Shown: positions 20,831 through 30,420 of the stretch, piece after piece
Numbering within the stretch: the first letter of the stretch is position 1
How the letters are laid out: each line of letters starts with the position of its first letter
NCBI GenBank assembly: GCA_964058805.1
Contig: CAXKVV010001165.1
Location: forward strand, 1 to 31,735
Direction of reading: 5' to 3'
DNA from: Schoenoplectus triqueter
Lineage: Eukaryota; Streptophyta; Magnoliopsida; Poales; Cyperaceae
DNA length: 31,735 nt
The notes under the pieces: model-generated
Told to the model about the DNA's origin: nothing
Database searches by the model: none
What the model saw: the letters and a program-made list of their open reading frames with translations, nothing else
Position numbers and translations under genes: made by a program

Positions 20831-22237
20831 AATACACATCAACAAATTAAATCTTATTCAATTGGACCTATTGGACACATGGCAGTCAATCATCGATTCA
20901 TACTAACAGACTCAATTACTTACAGATGGGGTCCACCTATCATAGTTTTGAGTGTATAGTTCATACAATGAGGCATATACCAAGTCTACACACAATTACA
21001 ACCGTAAATTTAAAATGAGAAGAAAAGAAGGTATGCACCTGGCTCTTGTGCTGCCTCCCTCTGATCGCTCCTCTCCTGAAGCGATGGCTCACGAACACCG
21101 CGTGCACCTGAAGTTGAACCCCTTTTATCCTTTTCTCTTCTCCCTTTCTTCCTCTTTCTTCCGCCCGATAATAATGGAGGCGCCATGGATGAGAGCGGGT
21201 TTAGCACTTTTCTTTGCTTCAATTGTTCACCACGAGGGGCTCCAAATGCTAATACAAGATCGTGTGAACGATCAATTGATGAAATTAGGGATGGGAGCAA
21301 GGATAATTGATATAAATAATCATCCGGCTTAGAAATAGGAATTACCTCTGTGAGGGGTTATAGGCGCAATTGGTGATGCTAGCACTCTATCCCCACTCGC
21401 ACGATACCAAGGCACGTTTCAAATAAGTCTCTCGGACTCTCACACTTAGTGTATTGCCGGCTTGCTAATTGAGTTCGAGATGAGATGCTCAAAATCAATG
21501 TCAGTGCAAACAAGGGACTATGCAAGGATGTTAGATCAAGTCCAGATGGTGAGGTGATGTTGATTAAGCTCGCAATTGGAAGAATTAACAAAGAATGATT
21601 GTGATCGAGTGTGAAGATCGTGAATGGAGCCTAAGTGAGAAATGAAGTTTTGATCAACCAATTGAAGTTAAGGGATGCTCAGAGTTTATAAGGGAGGTTT
21701 GTCAGAGGTGTGCGAATGATCAGAATGTTCTGGAACGGTCTAGAAGTATAGGAGAGCCGGTTGATGAAAATAAGTGGCAAAAGAGTAAAAATGATAAGAA
21801 TATAACTAACTCTAACAACTCAAGTTGCACAGTTAGCTTAAAAGACAGTGAATTAAGTAAAAGGAAGCACAAAGAGATCTTGGCCTTTGAGTGAGATGAG
21901 ATCAAGGGATGAGATTAATTGAGAAGTATAATCCGGTCACTAATCACCGAACCAATCACAATCAAGTATGAAACCTATAAAAACCCCTCTGGGCAATTAG
22001 GAAAGAGGAGAGGAAGGAGAAGAAGAACAAGACCAGAGAATAAAGAGAGACTAAGCTAAAAACTATTGTAGAGAAAGAGAGATTAATCGATAAAAGCTCA
22101 ATCTCCCTAATTGAGTGGAGTCAAAACCCTTGATCATCAGCTAGTTCATCTCAAGAATCTCAAAAGACTAGCTTTTCTTGATTCTTTACTTCTCTCTGGT
22201 GATTATTGGAGTAATATAATATAAGAGGTGCTATGAG
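20831..22237. other. Repeat-derived DNA, no gene supported
   Basis: A stretch with balanced composition at 21010-21300 has open frames on both strands (96 and 126 codons). Neither has a recognisable domain; the - strand one is Arg/Lys/Glu-rich with a possible donor at its end (GAGCCAG|GTGCATACC). I read this as part of a retroelement leader or LTR. CCTATAAAAACCCC (near 21977) followed by a purine-rich tract looks like an LTR-type TATA and R region. A stem AGCTAGT (22139-22145) / ACTAGCT (22168-22174) is present. Confidence 0.4.
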
Positions 22238-22340
22238 ACTCGATTGAAGGGTTTTTGTAACCCTCCCGAGTGCATTTCAGTAGAATAACTCATTATAGTT
22301 GGTAATTATGCTCAGTCGAAGGGTTTGTGTAACCCTCCTG
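22238..22340. repeat. Paired stem-loops around GGGTT-loop-AACCC
   Basis: First: ACTCG (22238-22242), AGGGTT (22248-22253), loop TTTGT, AACCCT (22259-22264), CGAGT (22267-22271). Second: CAG (22313-22315), AAGGGTT, loop TGTGT, AACCCT (22331-22336), CTG (22338-22340). The inner stem is shared and the outer arms differ but still pair. The surrounding DNA resembles the end of an LTR (poly-purine leader, TATA box about 270 bp upstream). Confidence 0.65.
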
Positions 22341-22577
22341 TGCTTGTTACAAGTTTGATCGCCTAAATTAGAAGCAATTAATCAAAATTCACAAGTGAAA
22401 TCGAGAATTGATCAGACTATTCATCTGTCCGATTCTTTCCTTTGAAGTAGCAATATAGAATTAACTTCCATTTTGTGCTAAGGTCGTAGAATAAGTTAAG
22501 TGAGCTTGTATATGAGAGTGAAGGATGCACAAAGATTGTAAATAAAGTTTAGGCGATCAGAATTATAATCGAATTAG

Positions 22578-22782
22578 CGACTGGTACCAAACTGTATCAG
22601 TCGTTCTTAAGATCACATTATAATTAAGATGAATTGAGTGATTATAATCTGCATATACATTAGCTACAACAGGATGATAAGGTACAGCGTAAGAATTACA
22701 AGGATCAACATCCAATTTGATCAATAAATGGAATTAATTTGTTTCGGTACCGAAGCACTAACACAGTACCAAACTGGTATTG
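22578..22782. repeat. Two stem-loops sharing a TACCAAACTG core
   Basis: CGACTGGTAC (22578-22587), loop CAAACT, GTATCAGTCG (22594-22603) is a 10-bp stem with one G-U pair. CAGTACC (22764-22770), loop AAACT, GGTATTG (22776-22782) is a 7-bp stem with one G-U pair. A perfect 12-bp palindrome TTCGGTACCGAA lies at 22743-22754. The core resembles the GGTnCCAAAnCTG of the 19.8/19.9-kb pair. A diverged primer-binding site is conceivable but does not match the usual TGGTATCAGAGC. Confidence 0.6.
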
Positions 22783-23853
22783 GTCTCCTTTCATAATGCA
22801 CCAAATGGATCTTCAATCGAAGAACACTACTAGACTCCCCTCTAAGAGACGATACCAATAGTGGAGGCCGATCACCGATCGGAAGCCTCAGTCGCTGGAA
22901 TCGCATTAAACACGAATCTCCATGAAGTAACCAACAGAGGAACCAAATAAATAAGTATGCACGATCTTTGATGCGTAGACATAAATCTTGATGCACATAG
23001 ATGAATCTTGATGAGATCCAACGATTTCTGTAAATCATCAATTAAAATGAATAGTAGAAAATGTATCTGGACCTTTCATCTTTCAAGAATCAATCTTCAG
23101 ATAAATCTGAGGGATCAAATAAATCGTAGCCAAATAAGAAGAAAGTCAGCCCAATACGGGTTCTGAGCCCAATTCGTATAAAAATAGGTATATATAATCC
23201 TGGCCCAGTATATTAAGCTCAAAGATCAATTAATAACAGAAAATAAAAATAAAAGAGTAAATAAATCATTTGAAAATGTTTCTAAACTCTAAATTGACTA
23301 AAATTTATTTCTAAAAATTCCTTATTTTTCATAATATTTTTCTGTATAAAAACATTCCAATTTAAAAAATATTATTATATAAAAATAATTTAAAAGCAAA
23401 AGACATTATATTATATTTTTCCTACTTGACTTAGCTTTGACTTATTATTTTAAATATTATAAAAATTCAAAAAATTCAAATAAAATCTTAAATTATGATT
23501 AAATATATTTTAATGATTTTTCAAGTGATTTTTCATAAAATAATAATAAGAAATAATAAGATAAATTCTATTCTTTAATTATTACAAAAGAGAATAAATA
23601 ATAATGTTAAATAAGTATTATTTTAGTCTTCTCTATAAAAAAAATAAGAAAAATAAATAATCATAATAATAAATAATAAATATACCTTATTTTATTATAT
23701 AATAAAATAAATTATATTCTTTTGGAATAAATATTATTATTTTCAGTTTAAAAATACTAATAAAAATATAATAAAATTAAATCATCCCTAATATTTTGTG
23801 AATAAAATTCAATAAGTAAAATAATGATTGTAATAAAGAATATAAAAAATTTC
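22783..23853. other. Noncoding DNA, strongly AT-rich after 23230
   Basis: No gene is supported. The - strand frame at 22721-23041 (106 codons) has no recognisable domain. From about 23230 the sequence becomes almost pure A/T with scattered AAATTCAAATAA words that lead into the satellite starting at 23854. Confidence 0.5.
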
Positions 23854-24640
23854 ATTCTTTTAGCTATTATAAAAATTCTAAAATTCAAATAATGACAATA
23901 ATAATAGTAAAATAAAATCTTATTCTAAAGATTCTAGAATTCAAATAAAAATATAAAATTTATTTTCTACTATTTCTCTACAAATAATAAATAAAAGTAA
24001 TAAAAAATAAAAGCCTAAAATTCAAATAAGATCATAAATAGGATAAAAATAATAATAATTCTTTTAGCTATTATAAAAATTCTAAAATTCAAATAATGAC
24101 AATAATAATAGTAAAATAAAATCTTATTCTAAAGATTCTAGAATTCAAATAAAAATATAAAATTCATTTTCTACTATTTCTCTACAAATAATAAATAAAA
24201 GTAATAAAAAATAAAAGCCTAAAATTCAAATAAGATCATAAATAGGATAAAAATAATAATAATTCTTTTGGCTATTATAAATTCTAAAATCAAAATAAAA
24301 ATAGCTAATTCATCTTTTATTTTGTAAATAATTTTCTACAAAATAAATAGAATTTAAAAATAATAAAAATATAATAATAAAATCCTATTACTTTGGCTAC
24401 TATAAAAATCCTAAAAATTTAAATAAAATCATAGCCAACTTATTTCCTATTGTTTTTATAAGTGAGTTTCTACAAAAATAAATAGAATTTAGAAATAATA
24501 AAAACAAAATTCTATTACTTTAGCTATTATAAAATCCCAAAAATCTAAATAAAATTCTAGATAATAGCTAACCCATTTCCTATTATTTTTGTAAGTAATT
24601 TTCTACAGAAATAAATAGAGTTCAAAAATAAGGATAAGTT
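23854..24640. repeat. AT-rich satellite, 204-bp and about 126-bp units
   Basis: Units begin at 23854, 24058, 24262, 24387 and 24514, each opening with ATTCTTTTAGCTATTATAAA or a close variant (ATTACTTTGGCTACTATAAA). Units 1 and 2 are 204 bp and nearly identical. Units 3-5 are about 126 bp and more diverged, and share TTTCTACAAAATAAATAGA. The short form lacks an internal block found in the long one (CTAAAGATTCTAGAATTC). This is a minisatellite-like array, probably internal to a larger element. Confidence 0.85.
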
Positions 24641-24812
24641 CAACTTTGTAATAGAGATAATAATGAAAGGTATTATCTTAATAATAAAAATCAATAAAAA
24701 TGTAATAATCTTTTTAGATTTTAGAGGTGAATAAATACGCTCACACGAAGGGGTGTAGAGTAACACAATGATCTTGCACAAGTAATGCAACATTCAGAAC
24801 AATTAGTCGGGA

Positions 24813-24923
24813 CAAGAACATCTTGACGCTCATTGAAGAATAACTAAGGTTGCGACATCAACATGAAGAGATATGTCGACTCTAAGAGAGAAGAATATTA
24901 CGATGTCCGAAAGAAGTGACATC
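24813..24923. repeat. Stem-loop group upstream of the covarying array
   Basis: CAAGA-ACA-TCTTG (24813-24825), CGACAT (24853-24858) with ATGTCG (24873-24878), and GATGTC (24902-24907) with GACATC (24918-24923) follow one another. The last two have related loops (GAAGAG and GAAGT words). They precede the GTTCTGTAGTA array and appear to be the same kind of structure. Confidence 0.55.
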
Positions 24924-25001
24924 TTAATGACTATTTGAGCTAGTAAGACTGAACTCATCCGTCGATAAGTTTGTCTTCTGGTTCATCTCCCGAGATTGTG
25001 A

Positions 25002-25462
25002 GATTGAATCGTTCTGTAGTAGATTCATCCACAACACAGTGAATGTGAACCGTTCTGTAGTAGGTTCCTTCACTGATACATGCCTCAATGTTAAGCTGGC
25101 TTAGTGCTTCAGGTTTGACTTTGTGTGCAGTTGTGTTCCTAGGTTTATGAATCGGCTTAGTGCTTGGAATTCATGATCTAGAAGATCAGTGAGAAGAAAC
25201 ACGTGGGTCAAATCCACCCTTCTCCTGATTCACCAACTTCAAGATCAACCGGCTTAGTGCTTCGAGTTGTATTTTGTGTGATTGGTTGTTGACTAGTTAA
25301 GATTGAACCGTTCTGTACTAGGTTTATCTTCTAGATCAACTGAGGTTGAGTCGTTCTGTAGTAGACTTACCTCGAACCCCTCTGAAGAGATTAATCTGAC
25401 CTGTAGTAAGGTTATCTCTCAAGGCGGTAAAGACTGAACCGATCTGTAGTAGGCTAGTCTTT
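25002..25462. repeat. Array of stem-loops with a shared loop and covarying arms
   Basis: Six sites carry GTTCTGTAGTA or a close variant (25011, 25052, 25310, 25353, about 25402 shortened, 25441). Each is enclosed by its own complementary arms: GAT/ATC and AATC/GATT; CAGTGAA/TTCACTG and AACC/GGTT; AAGAT/ATCTT and AACC/GGTT; GAGGT/ACCTC and AGTC/GACT; AGAGAT/ATCTCT and TGACC/GGTTA; AAAGACT/AGTCTTT and CC/GG. Outer and inner stem are usually separated by a TG bulge. In between, a second loop family (GGCTTAGTGCTT at 25098, 25154 and 25251) shows the same habit, for example ATGAAT/ATTCAT (25147-25174). A compound stem, ATCAG-T-GAGAAG with CTTCTC-CTGAT (25185-25229), encloses GTGGGT/ATCCAC. Nothing here is protein-coding. 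Confidence 0.85.
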
Positions 25463-25816
25463 CACTGGATTAACCTTCTGGTGAATTCAGGGTGCTCTAA
25501 TGATTCCTGATCATAAAGGCACATGACCACTTGACCATCATTTAACTATACTATTTGCTTCTCCCTTTTAAAGATACAGAGGTGCCTCGAGGTTAACAGC
25601 CCAGGGTAATTAACGGTGGGGGCTTGCGCCCATCGGAATTTACAAGAACTCACAATCACTAAAAACCCTCTAAATGTGCATTCAAATTGGTCTAAATGGT
25701 AGAATCAACCGGCATTAAACAGAAGCACGCTTGGGAGTGATCTCCGTGTCCTTCTTCCGCATCCCATCGCCCAGAGGCGGTGCGGAGCGCGTGAAAAAGG
25801 GTCGCACAACTCCCAA
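25463..25816. other. Junction between the stem-loop array and LINE-C
   Basis: I see no gene. GGGC-TTGC-GCCC (25622-25633) is a small GC-rich stem. From about 25730 the GC content rises. The open frame that runs out of the LINE here (SRAPHRLWAMGCG) no longer matches LINE protein, so the LINE boundary lies near 25800-25820. Confidence 0.4.
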
Positions 25817-28142
25817 CCCCCGTATTCTTTGGGATGACACACTGTAGCCCATTTTACTAAGTGATACATGTAGTGTTGGGAATCAGGGCCAACCCAAAGA
25901 AAGTGTTTCCTTATCTGCTCAATTTTTATAATTATCCAGGCTGTAATCTTGTATAAAGTAATATAATACAATGGTATGGTAGAAATAACTAAATTAAGAA
26001 GAATTAACCGACCCTAATGATAAAAGTTTACCCTTCCAAATTGGTAATTTACTTTGTATTTATCAATTAATGTTAGCCAATAAGTACAGAAAGGTTGTTT
26101 CCAATGCAGAGACAAGCATAAATATTTCAGTGGAAGGGTGCCAAGTTTACAATGAAGTTGAATGGCAAAGTTACGAGCTACAGCTGAATCAATATTAAGA
26201 GCTATTAGTTCAGATTTGTTAAAATTAATTTTTAAACTAGAAATTCCTTCAAAGGCACGAAGATCCCATTTGACACGTTCAACTATCATATAGTCAGCCT
26301 TAAGAAATAATAGCATGTCATCGGCATATTGTAAATTTAAAACTTTCCTATTATCAATAACAGGTAGACCAAGACCTTCAAAATGACCTGATGCAATATC
26401 CTTAGATAAAATTTTATTAAGCCCTTCGGCAGTAAGTAAAAATAAGTACGGAGATAGAGGGTCATCCTGTCGAACCCCCTTTTGACACTCAAAATAAGTA
26501 CCAGGTTGACCATTAAGGAGAACTGCACTATGCCCCCATAAGATAGATTCAATCCATTTGATCTATTTAGGATCAAATCCTCATTGTTTAAGGATTGTTA
26601 GAAGATAATTCCAATCTACATTATCAAAAGTCTTCTCAAAATCTAGCTTAAGAAGGAGACTCGATTCCTTAGAATGCTTAATAAAATATAAAATCTCATG
26701 TACGGAAATAACATTATCCATGAAATTACGACCCTTAAGAAATGCATGCTTATTGGCACCAATTAATCTATCTAAAATAGAATGTAAATAAGAAGTCAAA
26801 CTTTTGTAAAAAAATTAAATCTACAGTTTAAAAGACAAATCGGCCCGAAATTTTTAATGGAAGAGGTATTCAAATTCTTGGGAATCAAGCAAATAAAAGC
26901 TCTATTAAACTTAGCTATATCTAGTTGATGATTATAAAAATCAGAAAATAGATCAACAAAATCATGTTTAATTAAGTCCCAAAATTTTTAGTAAAATAAA
27001 ATAAAAAAACTGTCCGGCTCGGGGGCCTTATTAGGATCCATAGAAAAAATAACATTTTTAATTTCTATTTCAGTAAAAGGGCCAGTAAGAGCCTCATTTT
27101 CAGAAGTAAATTTTTTTATGTGACTCCCAAATATCATCTAAAAAAGAAGCCCAACAAGATCCTTTAATGCCTAATAAATATTTATAAAAATAAAAGAACA
27201 TGAGCTTTAATAACATAAGGGTCTCGACATTCAATACCATTAATATGTAGAGAAGTAATTAAGTTAGAACGCTTCCTAAAGGAGGCGATAGAGTGAAAAA
27301 AAATTATATTGGTATCACCCTTATGAAACTATTATAACCGAGCATAAATAACTTCATCTCGATACATATTATCTAAACCATTCTTAGCCGTAAAAAAGAT
27401 TCATATTCTTCATCTGATAAATCCATTTGCTCTAAAATGTTTTCAAAATCCGAAATGGTGAAAGTAAACTGTTACTTTTTTTATCTCTAGTAATTTTTTT
27501 AACATTAACACTCCATCCCTTCAATGTGAGTCTTAATTGTTTTAACTTCATTTGCCAAATACAAGCAGTAATGAGACCAGGGAAAACTGAGCCATCATTT
27601 CACCATCAGTTCTTTAAACCCCCTCTTGATTAAGCCAATAGGCTTCAAACTTAAATTGAGGAGAGTGAAATAAATTGACATTGCCATTATCCAAACAAAT
27701 GGGAGAGCGATCAGATAGAAATCTAAAAAAACTATGAGTAGATGTATGAGGAGATATAGTTAATCAGAATTCAAACTTAAATTAAGGAGAGTGAAATAAA
27801 TTGACATTGCCATTTTTGTACTTTTCCCTCTCCGAGCCCATATAAATTTTCTATCCATGCATTGTAGAATAATTAAACCTAAATTGTTAATCCAGTTATT
27901 AAAGACCACATCATTTCTCAAATCAAAAGAGACACCTCATTTTTCTTTCCCAGATCTAGTGGCATTAACCCCTCCGACAATCCAAGGGCCAGACCAACCA
28001 TTACCAATAGTAGTTAACTCAGCCAAAAATTCAGGTTTTAAATGGGCATCCGTAGGGCCATAAACCACTGTACACGACCAAATAATTTTATCCTTTTTAT
28101 TTTGTAGTTGTGCCGTGACACTAAAATGACCTACATCCAATT
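25817..28142 (-). mobile_element. LINE-C, L1-type, endonuclease remnant plus reverse transcriptase
   Basis: On the - strand it starts in the endonuclease domain (GPWIVGGVNATRSGKEK, near 27960, where GDFNA is expected, so the catalytic Asp-Phe is lost). It continues through SDRSPICLDNGN (near 27710) into the reverse transcriptase. One frame from 26799 to 26014 encodes ANKHAFLKGRNFMDNVIS, LLLKLDFEKTFDNVDW, KGVRQDDPLSPYLF and LQYADDMLLF, containing the YADD catalytic box. This frame is broken by TGA (26581-26583, replacing the Arg codon expected before GFDP) and by a TAG six codons further on. After a frame shift near 26010, IKIEQIRKHFLWVGPDSQHY and WATVCHPKEYGGWEL follow. The zf-RVT domain and A-tail are missing, so both ends are truncated. 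Confidence 0.88.
27644..27814. repeat. 45-bp direct duplication within LINE-C
   Basis: Positions 27644-27688 and 27770-27814 agree at 44 of 45 bases (both contain GGAGAGTGAAATAAATTGAC) and lie 126 bp apart. It is a segmental duplication that occurred within the dead LINE, at the linker between endonuclease and reverse transcriptase. Confidence 0.85.
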
Positions 28143-28223
28143 AACATCCATAATTTTTTAACTTGGAATTTAAAATTTTAATGTGGTGTATGAATGTATC
28201 CCTGCAACGCGTTGCATTTTAGA

Positions 28224-28255
<32 letters not shown>

Positions 28256-28266
28256 ATATATATATA
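28224..28266. repeat. CT/TA compound microsatellite, left of MITE
   Basis: About 15 CT units, with one TTT interruption, run into (TA)n up to 28266 and directly abut the next MITE. The right flank of that MITE (28638 onward) has the same order, CT then TA. Confidence 0.9.
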
Positions 28267-28635
28267 GTTATGCTACGGTTAGTAGCGAAATATAAAATAT
28301 TTTTATACTTCGCGTCGTATCTCTAATTTTCGAATTCAAAATACCTATCCGACCATTAAAAGTGTTCTTCATATTGAAATATATTTGGATACCAAATTTT
28401 ATATATTTTAGAAAAAAAATCTATTTTTTTAGAGGATGAAAATGCATTGAGTTTATAATTTTTAATAAGAATAATTTTCTAATCCTCAAAAAAATAAAAA
28501 CAAATTTCTAAAAAAATATAAAATTTAATCTCCAAATATATTTCAATATGGAGAACACCTTGAACGGTCGAATCAATATTTTGAATTCAGAAATGAGAGA
28601 TACAATATTTTGTACTTCATGACTAACTGTGACAT

Positions 28636-28638
<3 letters not shown>
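28267..28638. mobile_element. MITE, family 3, between microsatellites
   Basis: The left end is GTTATGCTACGGTTAGTAG, and the right end is the complement of GTTATGTCACAGTTAGTCA. The repeats continue inward through AAAATATT, GTATCTCT and GAATTC, giving imperfect terminal repeats of about 65 bp. The interior continues as one long imperfect hairpin (CATATTGAAATATATTTGGA against TCCAAATATATTTCAATATG). It is 372 bp and noncoding. CT/TA microsatellites lie against both ends. Confidence 0.8.

Positions 28639-28695
<57 letters not shown>
28638..28695. repeat. CT/TA compound microsatellite, right of MITE
   Basis: (CT)14 is followed by (TA)15, starting at the last base of the MITE. A second MITE (family 2) begins 5 bp after it. 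Confidence 0.9.
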
Positions 28696-28698
<3 letters not shown>

Positions 28699-28699
28699 A

Positions 28700-28920
28700 G
28701 CTATGGTGTTATGCATAGTACATACCGCTTTCGTGTTTTAGATTGGTTCTTAGTTATCAAACTATAAATAGTCAATCCAATCGTACAAAAATATTTCCTA
28801 TGAATATCTAGACGTAGATCAAATTTTATATATTTTTAGAATTTTTTTACTATTTTTTAAGACAGTTAGAAAATCACTAATTTTAAATGGATCATAATGA
28901 CTAAATGAAGTGATTTTCTT
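28700..28920. mobile_element. Half copy of MITE family 2
   Basis: GCTATGGTGTTATGCA, AGTACA and GTGTTTTAG match the right-hand terminal repeat (inverted) of the element at 9129-9495, and the interior shares AAATTTTATATATTTTTA and TTTACTATTTTT. No opposite terminus is found, so the element is truncated. It seems to be cut by the LTR-like sequence that follows. Confidence 0.6.
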
Positions 28921-28929
28921 GTTAGTTTA

Positions 28930-30420
28930 GTAACCTAGAGAACCGATCATTTATGATGGTACTCTTGTGTTTGTTTTATGTATTGGATGATTTATATCAT
29001 TTTGTTCTTAGAGATTTAATATTTTATAGATTATTTGAGTTGATAACTTGAATTGTAAAACTCTATAATTGTTATTAAAACTCTGAATTGTCACTAGTCT
29101 AATATCATTAGCATGAAATACTAAATGATAATATAGACTAGTATGTAGATTAATACGTGATCATGTTTCACATATCACTAATACGGGGTATCTATTTAAT
29201 AATATAAATATACATGTATGTGATGCATGATATTGGACCTAATTCACTTTGACTTGGCGTATGAATTGTGTTTGTATCATCAGTAATGTCATAAATTAGT
29301 ATTAATTCTATTATCTGAGATATTCATAATTCTAGATAATTAATGTATATTTTGTGCGATTATCAAACGCTATTTTTAATCAAGGGCTATAAAAGTAATT
29401 TCTAGATATACATGAATTATGCTATGAATTATGGATAGTCAATAGAATATTTTGTCTGTCTCATTTCTTATGAGATTAGTGATATCTCTAGGCTCCTTGA
29501 TGTAGTGATAATTATTATGCATATAATTTATGATTATGAAATGATCACATATAAATAATTATACATTGAAGATCAAAAAAATAATTAATGGTCAAGGATG
29601 ACACATTCCTACGCTTGACATTAATTAATAAGATATTACGTGATAAAAATAATTAAATGATCAAGATTTGTCTGTGTTTGATCGAATGATCATAATGCAT
29701 TACTAGATATCAATTATGATTTATAAATTAATTTATTACTGATCAAGACATGAATCATACTGAGTCACTCTATTTGACAAGTTGAAGCATAAAATAATTA
29801 ATTAATTATGCATGACATAATTAATTAAATCAAATTTAGATTGGATGAGATGCACTTGGGCCCAGAGCGAACTCAAATCCAATAAATTTTATTCGACAGA
29901 AAAAAGAAGGAGGGCGGTAATGGGAGATAACCTCCCGTTATCACTAATCACATTGATTAGTTTTATTTTTTTTTCTTATTTTACACGCAACCGGCGCTTT
30001 TTATGGCCGAACAGAAAAAAAAAAGAGAAGCTTTTCTTCCGATTATTATCATTGTTGGAGTGTCTCTCCTGTTCTGGTTCGGCGAAACGAAAGACCGAAA
30101 GAAAAAAAAAACCCTTGCCGATTAAACAGAGAGACTTCATCCTTTTTGTTTGTTTCTTTCAATTCAATTTATTAATTCCTCTCATGTGTTGAGAATAAAA
30201 GAGATTTGATATTCTTATTCTATTAGAGGTCTGAAAATCTCGCTTCGACGCATTACGAAGTGCACACAATAGAGACTTCATATTTGAGAAACTTTTGAGA
30301 GACGAGATCTACACCGACCTCCTTGTGGTAATTGGTGAAGACGCACGCAATCACCATCCAAAGAAAGTCATCGCGCTTAATTACGATACCAAAGTACATT
30401 ATTCATAAATTTATTTGTTA
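28930..30420 (+). mobile_element. LTR-like sequence related to the 16-18.6 kb insertion
   Basis: Around 29035-29180 it matches the insertion in LINE-B in opposite orientation (GAGTTGATAACTTGAATTG, GTCACTAG, AGTATGTAGATTAA, ATCATGTTTCACATATCA). The later part (30190-30410) has CTTCGACGCATTACGAAGTG and a purine-pyrimidine composition like the R/U5 end of a Copia-type LTR, but this reading is inferred. The 115-codon open frame at 29845-30192 has no recognisable domain and probably is not a gene. No gag or pol sequence is seen. Confidence 0.4.

Noticed and set aside
20952..21332. 126-codon ORF and the overlapping 96-codon antisense ORF
   Set aside because: No domain is recognisable, the frames lie in repeat-rich DNA, and both strands are open together because of composition rather than coding.
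22578..22603. Retrotransposon primer-binding site (TGGTACCAAACTG)
   Set aside because: It matches the initiator-Met PBS only at its first bases, no LTR ending in CA precedes it, and it is better explained as a 10-bp stem-loop.
25002..25462. CRISPR-like array
   Set aside because: Spacing is irregular, the repeats are loops with variable arms, and the window is eukaryotic.
26337..26576. 79-codon - strand ORF
   Set aside because: It is in a different frame from the reverse transcriptase motifs that cover the same bases, so it is a shadow.
29845..30192. 115-codon ORF
   Set aside because: It lies in the LTR-like sequence, is rich in F, L and K from low-complexity tracts, and shows no domain or splice support.
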